A stretch of DNA of 64,000 nt from Liolophura sinensis (GCF_032854445.1 NC_088297.1:18613127-18677126); one strand, 5' to 3'. Counted from the first letter of the stretch, positions 22,314 through 34,589 are shown. Numbers and translations: made by a program. The notes: generated by a model not told the origin, from the sequence alone.

Positions 22314-22669
22314 TGGCTTCCTGGTTTTTATGTTCATCGGTATTCGCAATACCAGTTATACTTGTGAAATGGCGGCGAACATTCGTTGTTCCAATTGTGA
22401 AAGAAAACATTTTTTCCCAGGAATGGCGTTTTAAATGAAATCTATGACCTGTGTCCGTTAGCTCCCATTTCGTTGCAGTGATTCGATATTTACCGGTATA
22501 TGTAGGTGGATATCAAAGATAAACCTGTTTTCCCCGAAAAGTGGAATGTAATATAACAGATAAACCCACATGCCTGTATAAGTATTACCAAAAGCAATAA
22601 TAGATCTGCATTTTTTGTTTGGATATATTTATCTGGAATTACTTGCGTAAACGCCAAACGCTTTCTTTC

Positions 22670-22800
22670 AGCTCACAAGTATTCACTTTGTATGGCTGAG
22701 GTCAAAACTATGTACAGCGCCTTTGTTCAGTTCACAAAAAGTTTGCACTGTATACCCACGCGAGATCAAAACCACGTACACATTTGTATTGAGTTCACAA
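22670..22800. repeat. ~60-bp tandem repeat, 2.2 copies
   Basis: AGCTCACAAG (22670), AGTTCACAAA (22729) and AGTTCACAA (22792) begin units of 59 and 63 bases sharing GGTCAAAACTATGTACA / GATCAAAACCACGTACA. Confidence 0.65.
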
Positions 22801-23544
22801 ATAATTAAAATAAAACCATATAACATATGCCTGTGAGACATGTACATGATACGCCAACGAACACAGGCGGCTTTCTGTGTTCAGAAATCTACCCGACCCA
22901 AAAATAGTTGCTGGCGTCAAAATGTCCCAAAACTATTGATTATCGCAGCGCATCTCTAGAAAGAAAATCTTCTATTTGCAAAGAAACAATAATCCAGACG
23001 TTTATGCTTTATCTTGACAAGATAAGAAAACCTCTGAATCGGTATTAGATTCAGTCGAATCTACGAAGATATCAACGTATCTAGATTCACGACTGCTTCA
23101 ATGTATACATAGTTGGTAGAGCGCGCTGCGTTCGTTCTCAGACGAAGTGGTTTTTGTTCGTGCTTATTGATCAGAAGAGCCCCGTGAACTTATCACACAA
23201 AGACCAGTGACTGTGACCAGGTGCTGTATTTCGCAATGGTGATTAGGTTGGCTGTATTTTCGGCGCAGGTAGAGGCTGGAGAGATACTTCATCAAGCATG
23301 GTGTTGACACTAAATCGGACGATAGCCAGCTGAAGCTTGATTCGATCTGCTGATCTCTTTCTTTCATATAGCATATCTACGTTGTGTTATACATGTATGT
23401 GTTACATTGGCAATTTACCAGTCCATTCCATTGTTTTTGTGTAAATCCTATTATACGTGATGACTACAGTGTATTTTGAGCCATTCTAGATGTGTGATAT
23501 CTAACAAATTTCATTGCTATACCTAATTTTACTCAAGCAATGGT
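22801..23544. other. No gene seen; SINE-head trace
   Basis: TAGTTGGTAGAGCGCGC at about 23110 resembles a box A of a tRNA-derived head; no body follows. Confidence 0.35.
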
Positions 23545-23715
23545 ACTAGAGGCTGTTCAAGCTGCTACTTTTTATGCATTTACATGAACAGTTATAGTGC
23601 GTATAACAAAACCTTAACTGAGACAAAAACCGGTTACATGTGACCATATCAGGTTATGGTCTCTGGTCTATTTTTACTGTCCATGTTGTAGTCTGTTGCA
23701 TACGAAGAGCTTCCA
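23545..23715 (+). repeat. Dispersed repeat R1, part Y
   Basis: GTTCAAGCTGCTACTTTTTA, TACATGAACAGTTATAG, AAAACCTTAACTGAGAC, GTGACCATATCAGG and TTTTTACTGTCCATGTTGTA, in R1 order. Confidence 0.6.
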
Positions 23716-24954
23716 TTATCTAAATTCTGACTTATTAGCAGTTAAGCGTGGACAGCCATATGGCCTAATAATTCGGGCCATACAGAGTTTAAGCTAGACT
23801 AAAGGTATTTTATGGAATGCTAGTGGTGTTCCACTAATTAGACATAGGTTTGCCTGTGGTTGGAATGTCGAATTGTAGTGAGCTGGTTCATCGAATTCTG
23901 CACTTGTCGATCCCGATCCATTGGTTCAATGCCAATGCCCGTTGGCACTTATCGTTACTTCGTCACAATTCTTATTACCCTTAGAAGAGAAAAAAAACTG
24001 TTTGTGGCTGATTTCAAAGGTGTTTTTCTTGTATAAAGATGAACCTTTCGTTGGCCATCAACCTCGTTGGCCCACCGCAATGTTTCGTACTGCGTTACAA
24101 AGACTAATGGCAATTGGGGGGTCATTATACCCCTTGCCGTTGCCCCCGCCATACGATGTACGTCACCCCACACACGTCTTGTCATGGTAATGCTTTCCGG
24201 CTGCAAGGCTTTGATAGGCAAGGGTGTCTAAATTCCGCCAGCCTTCTGCTCTCCACCAACCACAGACTGGGATTAGCGAGGAGGGCTTTTCACGCTTTTC
24301 CTGTCAAGTCGGCGAAATAATTATTTTTCGGAATGCTCGTCTTCGTATAAGAGAAATATCGAACGAATCTGTATACGACCAAACACTTCTGACTGGAATT
24401 CCATTGGGTTTTAGGTACCCTTAATTAATTTTCTCCTTGCCGGCCTATGCGTGAGAGGACCGTATTGGTAACAATCTGAAATCCCTTCCTCAACTGGGTC
24501 TCGCGGGAATTCGTCCCCCTTCTCGCTGCGATCGGCCTTGAGAAATCCCACTCGAAAGGTCCCGGTCAGAAAAAAAAACGACAAGGTTGCCAATAATTAA
24601 AAAGAAACTTCGATCAGTGACGAATCGATTCCATATGCTTTGTGTTGTCTTGGACAATTGCCCAGTTTGCCATCCATTCAAGCATATTGCCAGATCACGT
24701 GAAAGGACACACATGACATTCCTAATTCCTCCGCTACTTTTCAACATTAGAATAAATAAAGTTATCCTCGCGTAATAATTCTGCACACACAGCGTGAAAG
24801 CAGGCAAATCTGTGAAGTGGAATGAAAAATATCTCCTTACTTAAAAAAAGTGACAATAAGTGTGTTTCACTCAAGGCAATCTAGTTTTTTCAACCATATC
24901 TCTGAATGCCGCCATGTATGAGAGGGAAACATCTTTGCTACGCCTACAGCGAGA
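23716..24954. other. No gene identified
   Basis: Open frames of 60-105 codons overlap on both strands between 23.9 and 24.8 kb, without recognisable domains or consistent splice sites. Confidence 0.35.
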
Positions 24955-24986
24955 ATCACCCCACCCCCCCTCCCCCAAAGAAAACA

Positions 24987-25194
24987 AACGCTCCAAACTC
25001 ATAAAAATGGAATGAAGACGATTAAGTCAGATCGGTTCTTGCAGGAACCCGATCGACACCTGATCAATGAGATCGCAGGTTGCAATCCTGCTCGCGAGCA
25101 ACGTGTGATCTCATTGATCAGGTGTCGATCGGGTCCCTACAAGAACCGATCCAACTTAATCGTCTTCATTCCATTTTTATGAGTTTGGAGCGTT
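24987..25194. mobile_element. 208-bp foldback (hairpin) element
   Basis: Two 97-base arms, 24987-25083 and 25098-25194, are inverted copies of each other with only a handful of mismatches and a 14-base loop. The outer 37 bases (AACGCTCCAAACTC onward) are perfect. The whole unit is one hairpin, typical of a non-autonomous foldback or palindromic MITE. No coding sequence; no convincing target duplication was found. A C-rich tract abuts the left arm. Confidence 0.85.
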
Positions 25195-26764
25195 ATTTGA
25201 CTAATATCGAAAGCTTTACTGGATAGGTTTTTCTTCGTAAATGTTTGTTTTAAGCCAGATCATTTTGACCGGTACTCGGCCAATGTTTACAATAGGAAAT
25301 CCCGTTTCGTAGACGTTTGTAACAGTAAAATTCATAAATGCGACATTAAATACAATTAAGACTTATATTTTCAAATGCCTTATTTGTGGATAGAAACCTT
25401 CCATTCCAAGCTCTTGCTGCCTTTGCTGCAATGCACATCTTGCGACGCTTTGAGGAAACCATTTGATATGCTCAAACCCGAAACTTACTGTTTTTAATAT
25501 TTGTTAAATTTCGTATTTGCTTGCTTGCCAAAGCAGTTTACAGCACAAGCCAAAGAGACGTTTACAGGGGCTATTACACCGACGATATTTAGATCTTCAC
25601 CTCTGTTAAGGGAACGTATACACAGCTTTTAAAATCATTCGCCTAAAAATAGACGTGCTTAGATACCACGCTTGGTTTACGTACAAAATGTGACCTAATT
25701 TAGAACATTTAGATATCAGGCGAGTTTTTAATAAATATACTTCTGTGACATAATATAGCGTGTATGTTCAGTAACCCATACGAACAAATATTAAGACAAA
25801 ACATATTACTTGGCTGAAGCACATTTGCAGTTTTTGTTATTGATGAAATTGGCAATGAAGACTCAATTGCCTTCATTAACTTAAGTACACATGTACTTTG
25901 TATGGTCCACTTACATTGACCTAGACACCAATCCATTGTAGGCAACGAACAAGTTATTATTTTAAGCTGCTGTATCGCTCTTAAAAAGCTTTGAAGTCGT
26001 ATAAGTGAAAGCCCGGTGTAATTCTCGTTGGGAATGTAGTACTGAAGGGTTTTGATAAAGGCGCCAAAGATGTAGTTTTCGCGACATATTAATAACTGTG
26101 TTCATCATAAATTTATAATATACCTTAACTTTATCTAATACCACCATCAGCCGTTCCTGGAATTGACAAACATGTTCAAGAGGAAATGTATCCCCAAGAG
26201 TGGTTCAGAATCACGTATTCATGCGATCCGTGTCAGTTGCTACGTTCTTAACTTTGAATGGTTCTTTGTTTACTTACACTATGTTTAAAATCGCTTTTAA
26301 CATCATTTCATCTTGCAGCAAACGGGTCTAATGATTACACATTTATATTGTTGTCTCACTAGAGCGCAATCCTACACAGACATGAATCCGCAACTGACGT
26401 AATCGGCCATAACTTTGCCTTTCACGTTTGCCCCAAGCTGTATCGTATACGTGTTTATACTGCAAGCGCATGGGCATATTGCTAAATCTAAAGAACGATT
26501 TCCCTCGGGGTTTCTTTCTAATACTTGCCTTAGTCCTTAAAACATGACAAGTTAATATTTTGGGGGAAAATCGACTCGGAATGTATTATCGAGACAAGAT
26601 ACCGTAAGCTTGTATATACATGTATTTTATATTTTATATTTTTTATATGTAAGCGGATACATTCAAATTGACCTGCCTGGGTTTTATGCCTGATGTAAAC
26701 GTATGTGAATAAAAAAAATTACTGATAACGAACTCAGTGTTTTGCTTTTCCTCTCACAATGTAT
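25195..26764. other. No gene identified
   Basis: AT-rich sequence. Frames at 25709-25945 and 25962-26147 (both -) show no domains. TTTTATATTTTATATTTTTT occurs near 26626. Confidence 0.4.
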
Positions 26765-27055
26765 TAACAAATCCAGTTAAAGATGTATAGAATAGACAGT
26801 AAAACTAGAGCAGCGACGACAGTGTGATAACTGGCATCTTGTGACGCATAATCTGTGAAATAAGGCCCCTTGTCAAATTATCTCGATCAGCGTTTTATTC
26901 AAACTGTTCATATAAATGCTCAAGTAGTGAGCTTGAGAGTAAAACCAGAAAGGCAACAAAGCTATGACATTTGGCAAATGATCACACGTGATCAGCGAAA
27001 GACGGTCTCTTGTCAATTTACTTCAGTTCAGGTTTTATTATGACGCTTGTACATC
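26765..27055 (-). repeat. Dispersed repeat R1, two part-Y copies in tandem
   Basis: Two consecutive reversed Y parts: ACAGTAAAACTAGAGCAGCG ... CGTTTTATTCAAACTGTTCA, then GAGAGTAAAACCAGAAAGGC ... CAGTTCAGGTTTTATTATGA. The second includes GGCAAATGATCACACGTGATC. Confidence 0.6.
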
Positions 27056-27284
27056 CTCTTCTGCGAGTGGGTTGTTCCAACAAGGCTAAAACCTGGCAGT
27101 ACATACATATATGAAAGTCAGTTGTAGTAAGTGACACTCATCGACTTAAACAACCAAACATGTACGTTGTAGCATTGACTAGAGTTTACAGTTCTATTGA
27201 GTCTGGCATGCGTGTGGTAGCTTTTTTGAACACCCATGGCCGACGAAGAGGAAGTTGTTAGCGTCGGTAGGACTAATCAATCCT

Positions 27285-27645
27285 TAAAGTGTTTACATGA
27301 ACAATTCCATCACTAACTGGGTGTAAAAAGACCAGAGACTAGATTTCACCGGTTTCGTGTGGCCATTTGCTACCTACCACAGTGTCCTTACTGCTTTGGT
27401 TTTACTTTCTAAGCTGTAAGTCTTGGCCTCATTATATGGTTTTCAAGTAAATATGTATTAAATGTGATGGCAGCTGATCGTTTAATAATTTAGAATAAGT
27501 GATTTCTAATAAATCGCAATTAACGCCAAGGAATTTTGATGTTGATGTAATTCTGCTTAGGCCATGGTGCTATTAGATGAATAAGTTGATATTCTGTAAT
27601 CTACCAACAGTTAGAACAAAACCCTAACTGAGGTGAAGTGATAAA
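27285..27645 (+). repeat. Dispersed repeat R1, Y-X-Y arrangement
   Basis: Part Y (CGTGTGGCCATTTGCTACC, GGTTTTACTTTCTAAGCTG), part X (TTTCAAGTAAATATGTATTA, TTCTAATAAATCGCAATTAA), then the start of another Y (CAGTTAGAACAAAACCCTAA). Order suggests R1 units can be tandem. Confidence 0.6.
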
Positions 27646-27689
27646 ATGTGATATTTTCCCAGTTACACTTGTTAGTTGGCATCTATTGT

Positions 27690-27850
27690 CATCACTTAGA
27701 AGACGCCAATCAGGTTTCTAGGGAGAGGAAAAGGGAGAAGACAACATCTGCAAAAAAGCGCTGGCATATCAAGCGACAGCGAGATTCGAACCTACGATCT
27801 GTCACCAAGGAGACTAACCTTCAAGCAGAAACGATTAGAGTCAAATATGA
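27690..27850 (-). mobile_element. tRNA-derived SINE fragment
   Basis: On the - strand GACAGATCGTAGGTTCGAA is a box B and upstream sequence resembles a tRNA head; the centre contains GGTTTC on + near 27711. This explains part of a 161-codon open frame here that would otherwise look notable. Confidence 0.4.
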
Positions 27851-28594
27851 GAATCTCACTCTGTTCTCATGGTATTCACCATTTTGTTTATATTGTTTGT
27901 CTTTTGGCTTGGATGTATTCGTTTTGGTGGGAGCAATTTTTTTTGAGTTTTCAACACCTTGCGTTTCTCCCATACACAGAGTGCAGTGTATTTCAGGAGA
28001 GGGTAAAAGAGTATGCAGCTTGAATAATTTTATTCTGACGGCAGGGAAACTTTCTCAAACTTGCACAGTGTATACTAGTCGTAATTACATCACCACTCGT
28101 GCCACAAGATTCCCAAGCCTCTCCCAAATGTGAGACGAAAATGGCCCTGTATGCTGGGAAGTCCTCTGTACAGGAGGTACAGAATCTCCCAAAACAAATC
28201 GCAGCCAAAAAGACACGATAACTACCAAGCTGGCCCAAGGAAGCGATTTTCAAACGGGTCAATTACTCACGCGAGAATTACCAATCTGCTAAATACGTAT
28301 GTAGGTCTGCCGTGCACCAACTGCTTAGCTGTCTTTCGGAGAAAAACGGAGAATGTTTGAAATTGTGTAAATTTTCTATGTGCTGGTGGAAAGGCTTTTG
28401 GGATTTGACAGCGCAGGATTATGGCTCAAAGCATCTGTATATGAAATGCCTGGCGTAAGAGATGCTCTGTGTGTTGAATGTATTTGCAAACTGTCATGCT
28501 TTTCTCCAGCTGTTCTTACCATGTCATGCTTTCCCTATTGCAAGGCTGGTCATGGTTTTCTTCTCTAGGGAGCATATACATTTACTGTTAAAAA

Positions 28595-28775
28595 GCAGAC
28601 TCCATGGCCGAAATGGTTAGCCTACCGGCGTGATACAATGGCTCGAGAACCTCTCACCAATGCCGTCGCTGTCAGCTGAAGTCCAGCTCGTGCTGATTTG
28701 CTGTTTGCCGTGTGTTGAAAGGTCTGGCAACAACCTGCGGATGGCTGTGGGTTGTTATACGGTGTAAAACGAAAT
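28595..28775 (+). mobile_element. SINE family A with internal deletion
   Basis: Complete head (CTCCATGGCCGAAATGGTTAG, box B-like GCTGAAGTCCAGC), AACCTGCGGATGGCTGTGGG, then jumps directly to TTATACGGTGTAAAACG. About 80 bases of the 3' domain are missing. Confidence 0.8.
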
Positions 28776-29844
28776 TACCTGGATAACATCATTTTGGTTA
28801 ATAGCATGGAAATGCTTGTGCAGGCTTGTTGAATTGTTGAATGAAATTAATATAATAATAATTCAACATGGCTTCACAACGTGTTGTTTTAAGTTTAAAG
28901 GTTATTTTTTTGTTGGGGTATTTTTTGTTGTTGTTTTATTTTTGGGGGGGGGGGCTTTTTTTGGCTGTTTAAAGCTGTTCGCACACCTTATCAAAGCACT
29001 GACCACTGGCCTGCTTGTGACTCTTGAACATATAGATAAGATTATTTCTAGGCTGTTTGCCTGAGGTGTAGGGCAGAGGTATCTGTCCTCGATCTCCTCC
29101 TTGCGATGGCGGGTGATATGCCCCTTATATCCCTCTACTTCCAGCTTTTGTTGTTGTTTCGTTGAAGCCGTTAGCCCTTTTGCTGCTGTGCAGCTGTCTG
29201 TATCATTAAACACCAATCAATCAGCCAAACAATCAGTCAATTGATCAATCTCGACATGCCTTTACAGACACCCGGAAGCCGTTGTTATATAGTCGGACAG
29301 CTTGGGCGAATTCGGTCTAACACTCGCATCAATTCGCTATCCGTTAGTGTTGCCCAGCTAGCGTCGATGAGATGTGAAAAACGTCTGAGCTTGAGTGACG
29401 ACCTTATCTGGGAAGGGGCTAACCTCCAACAGCCATTTCTGACCGTTGTACGTCACAGGGGTAGACCTCTCTCTATTCACGACTCTGATAGTCCATTTGT
29501 TTAATGGGTGAGGTGTAGGCACCCACTCCCGAAAACGTCACCTTCTGATGGATGAGGCTATATATTAAGCATTGCTACACATCTTCCTAATTTTGAATCA
29601 ATATCCAGGCTTGTCAAATGATCCTTTGAGAGTTGGTAGAGTGAAATGAGCGGGCGTCATAAGCATCATGGCGTTCTTTACGTGGAATTGCTATGCAACT
29701 TACAAATGTTCTCTCTCCAGGAATGTGTGTGTTACAGAGTAGCCTTCCGGATACCATTATCAGTACATGAGTGTCTAACATGTTAATGCACACACTGGGA
29801 TTCGGCTCGTGCACTAATCATCGAAGCCTGGTTCATTTGCATTG
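28776..29844. other. No gene identified
   Basis: A T/G-rich stretch with a run of ten G at about 28945-28955. Frames at 28816-29064, 28902-29216 and 29241-29504 show no domains. Confidence 0.35.
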
Positions 29845-30170
29845 TTTTAATGTTGGTGTATATTGAACGTGATGGCAACACAGCATGTTCAGTAATTCTA
29901 GACCAGTGAGGTCTAATAAAGTTCAGTTAACATCACTGCATTTTTTGTTTACCTAATTGCGCTTAGGCTATGTTGATATAGGATGTGTTCAAGTTACTAC
30001 TATTTTTGCACTTGCATGAACAATGTGAGAATAAAAACCCTATAACTCAGGTGAACTGACAAGAGTTACGTGTGACCATATGCCAATTCCCACATTGTCG
30101 CTGCTGCGCTTGTTTTGCTCTCTTTGCCATGAATGTGTTATTATATTCCTTTCCTCCTAGTGATACATTT
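29845..30170 (+). repeat. Dispersed repeat R1, X-Y copy
   Basis: X: TCAGTAATTCTAGACCAGTG, GTCTAATAAAGTTCAGTTAA, CATCACTGCATTTTTTGTTT, GCGCTTAGGCTATGTTGAT. Y: GTGAGAATAAAAACCCTATA, ACTCAGGTGAACTGACAAG, GTTACGTGTGACCATATGCC, TTGTTTTGCTCTCTTTGCC. It is the cleanest copy for defining the family. Confidence 0.65.
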
Positions 30171-31479
30171 GTAAACACCAGCGCCAATATATAACTGAAA
30201 TATTTCAGCACACATGATCAGATAAGGAATACGTAAGTAGGTATTTAGATTCCTTATACCTCGGAGGATTATTCTATTGGTTTCCATTGGTTTCCATTGG
30301 TCGGTAGGCGGTCCCATGATATTCCACAAAACATAATGTACCACGATCAAGGGGGCCAAGGAATGCAACGTGACGCGCACAAAGTAATACCTAACGTTCA
30401 CGAGGCAATATCCAACGATCTCGTGCTAATATCCAACGATCACATGCGTTTATTCCACGGCAGTTATGTCATTTAATGAGCTCTTCAACGTCTGCTTGTT
30501 CGTAAAGTAAACAAAGGGTTTACGGTTTTAGCTCCGTTATCGACGTAAAAATTCGGTAATTTGAACACAACCTGAAAAAGTACACTTTCGGGTTTTTTTT
30601 CCATATAATAAAACATATGGTGCATGAGGAATTGTCGGCTTTGCCCTTTGTTGAATATCACTTCTATCGAGCTGACAATTCCCCATATCCCATTCCACAG
30701 TATGCACTATCTGTATAGTGTATTTGATTGACGTTTAATGACATACTCGCGAATTCTTTAACATATAACACCGTAGTTTACATTTATGAATTTAGAAACT
30801 ACGCTACCCGGAAGTATGTTTGAGACATCTGCTAACATATGGCCACGGTCAAACATGCCAAAGCCAGATACGCATAACAAGCGTAACAAAACGTACATGG
30901 ATAGCAGTAGTTCCAGATATCTGGCGCCAGCACATGATAATGTTGTAAATGTTGAGTTCACTTTACCGTTTCACAAGGGTTTTTGAGTTGTTTAAACTCT
31001 GTTCTTCCATGTTTTATTGTGTCACGTACGGTACGTATAGGTAAAAGTTTTATTCAGACCTAATTTGGGCGTTTCTTCTATTATAAGCGAAGATGTATCC
31101 ATGCTGAACTTTGCTATCAGATATGATCTATGAACACATCTCGAATACTCTAGTTATCTTTCAATAATTTAGCACTGACATGAGTGAAATAGGGAAGCTC
31201 GTAGGCTGGAAAAAAAAACATGCAATTTCGTTTATGGTAGTTTGCGTGATGATGTTAGACTGCAGCCGGCTCTTTCATTATACTGGCTTGTTAGATATTG
31301 CCCTTCAGATAGGCGATGACATTTTTAGCGCTGAAGCAAAGTACGCTGTATATTATGAAGGCGCAAATTGTCAAACCGGTCCACATTATTTTTGTCATGG
31401 AGTGTAGCTAACACAGCTCATTGTGATATTGTAGCATTGATTACCTTTTATCTATCGCATATTATTTCGTACAGGGTAG
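30171..31479. other. No gene identified; short repeats
   Basis: TTTCCATTGG is doubled at about 30279-30300. ATATCCAACGATC is doubled at 30408 and 30430. GGAATTGTC and GACAATTCC are inverted near 30630 and 30675. Confidence 0.4.
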
Positions 31480-31489
31480 CTAATGTTGA

Positions 31490-32340
31490 TGCATATTATA
31501 ACCTAGACTGTAGCTAACGTTGTGCCCTTTATGGCATGAATTGCACCAAACCGGATACATACTATGGCGTAGACTGTAACTAACGTAGTGCCCTTTATGG
31601 CAAGAATTGCACCAAACATGATACATATTGTGGCATAGATTGCAGCTAACGTTGTGCCATTTGTGAGGTGAACTGCACCAAACCTGTGGAGTACCATGGA
31701 CTGTAGCTAACGTTGTGCCCATTGTGGCATGATTTGCACCAAACCTGAGGCATATTATGGTACAGATGGTTGTTAACGTTGTGCCTATTGTCGCATGGAT
31801 TGCAATAAACCTGCTGCATATTATGGCACATACATATAGAACATGTAGGTAGGATTGTGTCCATTACGGCATGTTTTGTAACAAAACCTGGTGCATGGCA
31901 TGGCATACCGTGTAGGAAACGTGACATGACGTGGCGTGACTTGGAGCCAACCAATCACATATCATAGTACAGATGGTAGATAATATTTTGCCTATTATGC
32001 TATGAAGTGCAACCGAATCTTGTTGCATATTGTTTGTATATAATGTTTGTTTGATTTGTTTGATTGGTGTTTTACGTCCCCATTCAAGAATATTTCATTT
32101 ATACGACGGCGGCAAGCATTATGATGGGGAGGAAACCGGGCAGAGCCAGGAGGAAACTCACAATCATCTGCAGTTTGCTGGAAGATCCTCACACGTACAG
32201 CCGGAGAGGAAGCGGAATAAACTGGACTTGAATTCACTGCAACATAGCGCATATATTATGACACTGAGTATAACAAGCCTGGTTCATGTGTTCAGACAAA
32301 CCAGGCGAATGCATTATGGCATAGAGTATAACAAACCTTA
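31490..32340. repeat. 66-bp minisatellite interrupted by a SINE
   Basis: CTAACGTTGTGCC-type anchors at 31514, 31580, 31646, 31707 and 31773 give spacings 66, 66, 61, 66; each unit also has TTGCACCAAACC and CATATTATGGCAT. Diverged units continue to about 32030, then a SINE, then more GCATTATGGCATAGAG-like sequence to about 32340. Cys/His-rich open frames here merely translate the repeat. Confidence 0.85.
32050..32245 (-). mobile_element. SINE family A inside a minisatellite
   Basis: On +: TTTGTTTGATTGGTGTTTTACG, ATTCAAGAATATTTCATTTA, GAGGAAACCGGGCAGAGCC, ending at CTGGACTTGAATTCACTG. The tRNA box A part is absent. It lies within the 66-bp array. Confidence 0.85.
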
Positions 32341-32891
32341 CCCTTTAGCTAAAGGAAGTCTGGGCGCATATCATGAGATAGAATGTATTGGACTTAAGAA
32401 TTATGAATTGAAGCAAGCATGCCTCATACCATGCCATGGAGCAGAGCCATATTGGCACAGTTTATGAAATATCACAAACTTAGTGCCAATGTGTACTTTG
32501 TATTTACTCACGTGTACACCCAGACCATTAGGTTTAACATCTGATCTCCTACAATCCATTCACTGTGTCATTGCTTCTGTATGCCTTCGGGCAAAAACAA
32601 TTAATGGCTGCTTTTAGCCTGCTTAAAATAAGCTGCCTCAGAGCTACGACGTTATACTTTTCTAGGAATGATAAATGGGCATTCTTCTTTTGGCAAATCA
32701 TCATTTTGGGCCATCAAACTAACAAATAAGTGGAACATGTTGGGAAAATATTCCGTCACAGAAGTACATTTTAGCTCATGTTGGTTGTTGCCCGAAAAAA
32801 AAAGTTTCCAGGTTCCTTAGAGGTCTGTCTGAATCGTGTTTCATCCTACGTTTCAATTCAGCTCAAGGCACAATCACAAGCCTCTTGCGAT
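32341..32891. other. No recognisable feature
   Basis: No gene or repeat was seen apart from the minisatellite edge. Confidence 0.35.
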
Positions 32892-33310
32892 CAGGTTACA
32901 ACCTGGCTGCAATCGAAAGATGTTGGAACCACGGGCAAATGGTTGAATGAGCGCGCGACTAGTCCTTGGGATCGTGGTTGATCAACAGATGCCAAATCAT
33001 CCACAGCATGGTCAAGTCATGTTTAAAATCTAAGGCCAATTCATTCTGGGCTTACGACCAGGTTGTAACCTAGCTGCAACCGAAAGATGTTGGAACCACG
33101 GGCAAATGGTTGAATGATCGCGCAACTAGTTCTTGGGATCGTGGTTGATCAACAGATGCCAAATCATCCACAACATGGTCAAGTCATGTTTAAAATCTAA
33201 GGCCAATTCATTCTGGGCTTACGACCAGGTTGTAACCTAGCTGCAACCGAAAGATGTTGGAATCTAGGGCAAATCGTAGGAAGATAGTGCGACTGGTCGC
33301 AAGGGTCATG
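32892..33310. repeat. 167-bp tandem repeat, 2.5 copies
   Basis: Units begin CAGGTTACAACCTGGCTGCA (32892) and CAGGTTGTAACCTAGCTGCA (33059, 33226); spacing is exactly 167 twice. The first two units are very similar; the third decays after about 60 bases. Each unit starts with the near-palindrome AGGTT-GT-AACCT and includes GGGATCGTGGTTGATCAAC. Confidence 0.92.
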
Positions 33311-33464
33311 AGTGATCACCAGAACAAAAAGAAACTTTGGTGGTTATGTTCAAAACGTCTGATCTGCAACTCCAAACCATAAGAGGCCACAGATAGGCTT
33401 TGCACGGTTGCACCACCAGCCGATCATGATTGCAACGATTAGTCGAGCCGCTGGTCGTGCCATC

Positions 33465-33512
33465 TTCGCCGTCATATGACTGAAACATAGTTAAGTACGA
33501 CTCTAAGCTGAC
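33465..33512 (+). mobile_element. SINE family D tail fragment
   Basis: CGTCATATGACTGAAACATA then GTTAAGTACGACTCTAAGC matches the 3' domain of family D. Confidence 0.5.
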
Positions 33513-34589
33513 CATCGGTAATGCGACCAATCAAGACCTGTAGCGACTAGTTGAACGGTTTCATTGTAAGTCTTTGCAACTTTTTTCTACAAAAGCTTCG
33601 TTTCTTATAATTGTTTGCTGACATGTTGCAATGATGCTAAAGAATTTAATGGAAAGAACGGCTTTGCAACGTGTCGTCCATCAGAAAAAAATTCAAAAAT
33701 AATACATTTTTTCTGTCTTTTGTAATTTTCTTAATTGTGTTGTCACTCTGTCGCATGTAATAAAATTATGTTCTAAAATTTCTAAAAGACTTACTATGCA
33801 AGTTAAACTTACAAAGTTTGATCTAAACCATTAGGATTAACAAAAAAGCAAAAACCGTCATTTAAGAAAAAAGGTCCGTTTATCGCTCATCAGAATTTCC
33901 CCTCCAGTTCGAGAGAATCATATCCGGGGACTTGTTTACAGTAGACTTGCGCACTGTCTCGTTTATGCAACTTCAGGCAGACGCATGGCCACAATTACGC
34001 ACACCAATCGCTGTTACTTTCTTGCGTAACATTCAATCGTTTTTTTGCAGGTTTTTGTCAAATAAATGTAGTCTTTTATTGGCGCAACTACCGTTGTTTG
34101 TTTAAAATTTCGTTTCTTCACATGTCGAACATTTCTAGGCCGTTCACTGTTTCTAATGTACCTGGCTAATCTGTTCCTAATGTGAGAAAGATAATGCTGC
34201 CCCAGTGGTAATGTACTTTCCAGGTTCTGTCGATGCACGGGTCCGTATACACTAACTGTGATGTAGAGGTGACTTGTTTACAGCTATTATAAATATACAT
34301 CCCTGAGGAGATTGTACCCCGTGCTAAGACGTTTAACCCCGATACCCTCCTCTTTCCCTCCCCCTCGCTCTTGCTCCACATTTCCCACGGAAATCTGGGG
34401 AACAGCTGATATTGTGTTAATTATGTCCCGCCTTTTCTGATTGAGTTAAATAAGGCCTTAGGTAAAACCCAGGTAAGAAACATAGCTTATTCTTTATTTT
34501 ATATTTAAGTGCATTATTTAATGATGTATAAGTGTTCTGAAAATAGATATTGTGTAATTGTCAGTCTTGCCGATAAATCATTTTTAAAT
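33513..34589. other. No gene identified
   Basis: AT-rich sequence with frames of 71-74 codons (-) at 34014-34381 and no domains. Confidence 0.4.

Noticed and set aside
27648-28133. 161-codon open frame
   Set aside because: It runs from an R1 copy through a tRNA-derived SINE head; no domain, and the RDSNLRS-type peptide is a typical box B translation.
31480-31954. Cys/His-rich frames resembling zinc-finger repeats on the - strand
   Set aside because: The periodicity is that of the 66-bp minisatellite, and spacing does not fit any zinc-finger pattern.
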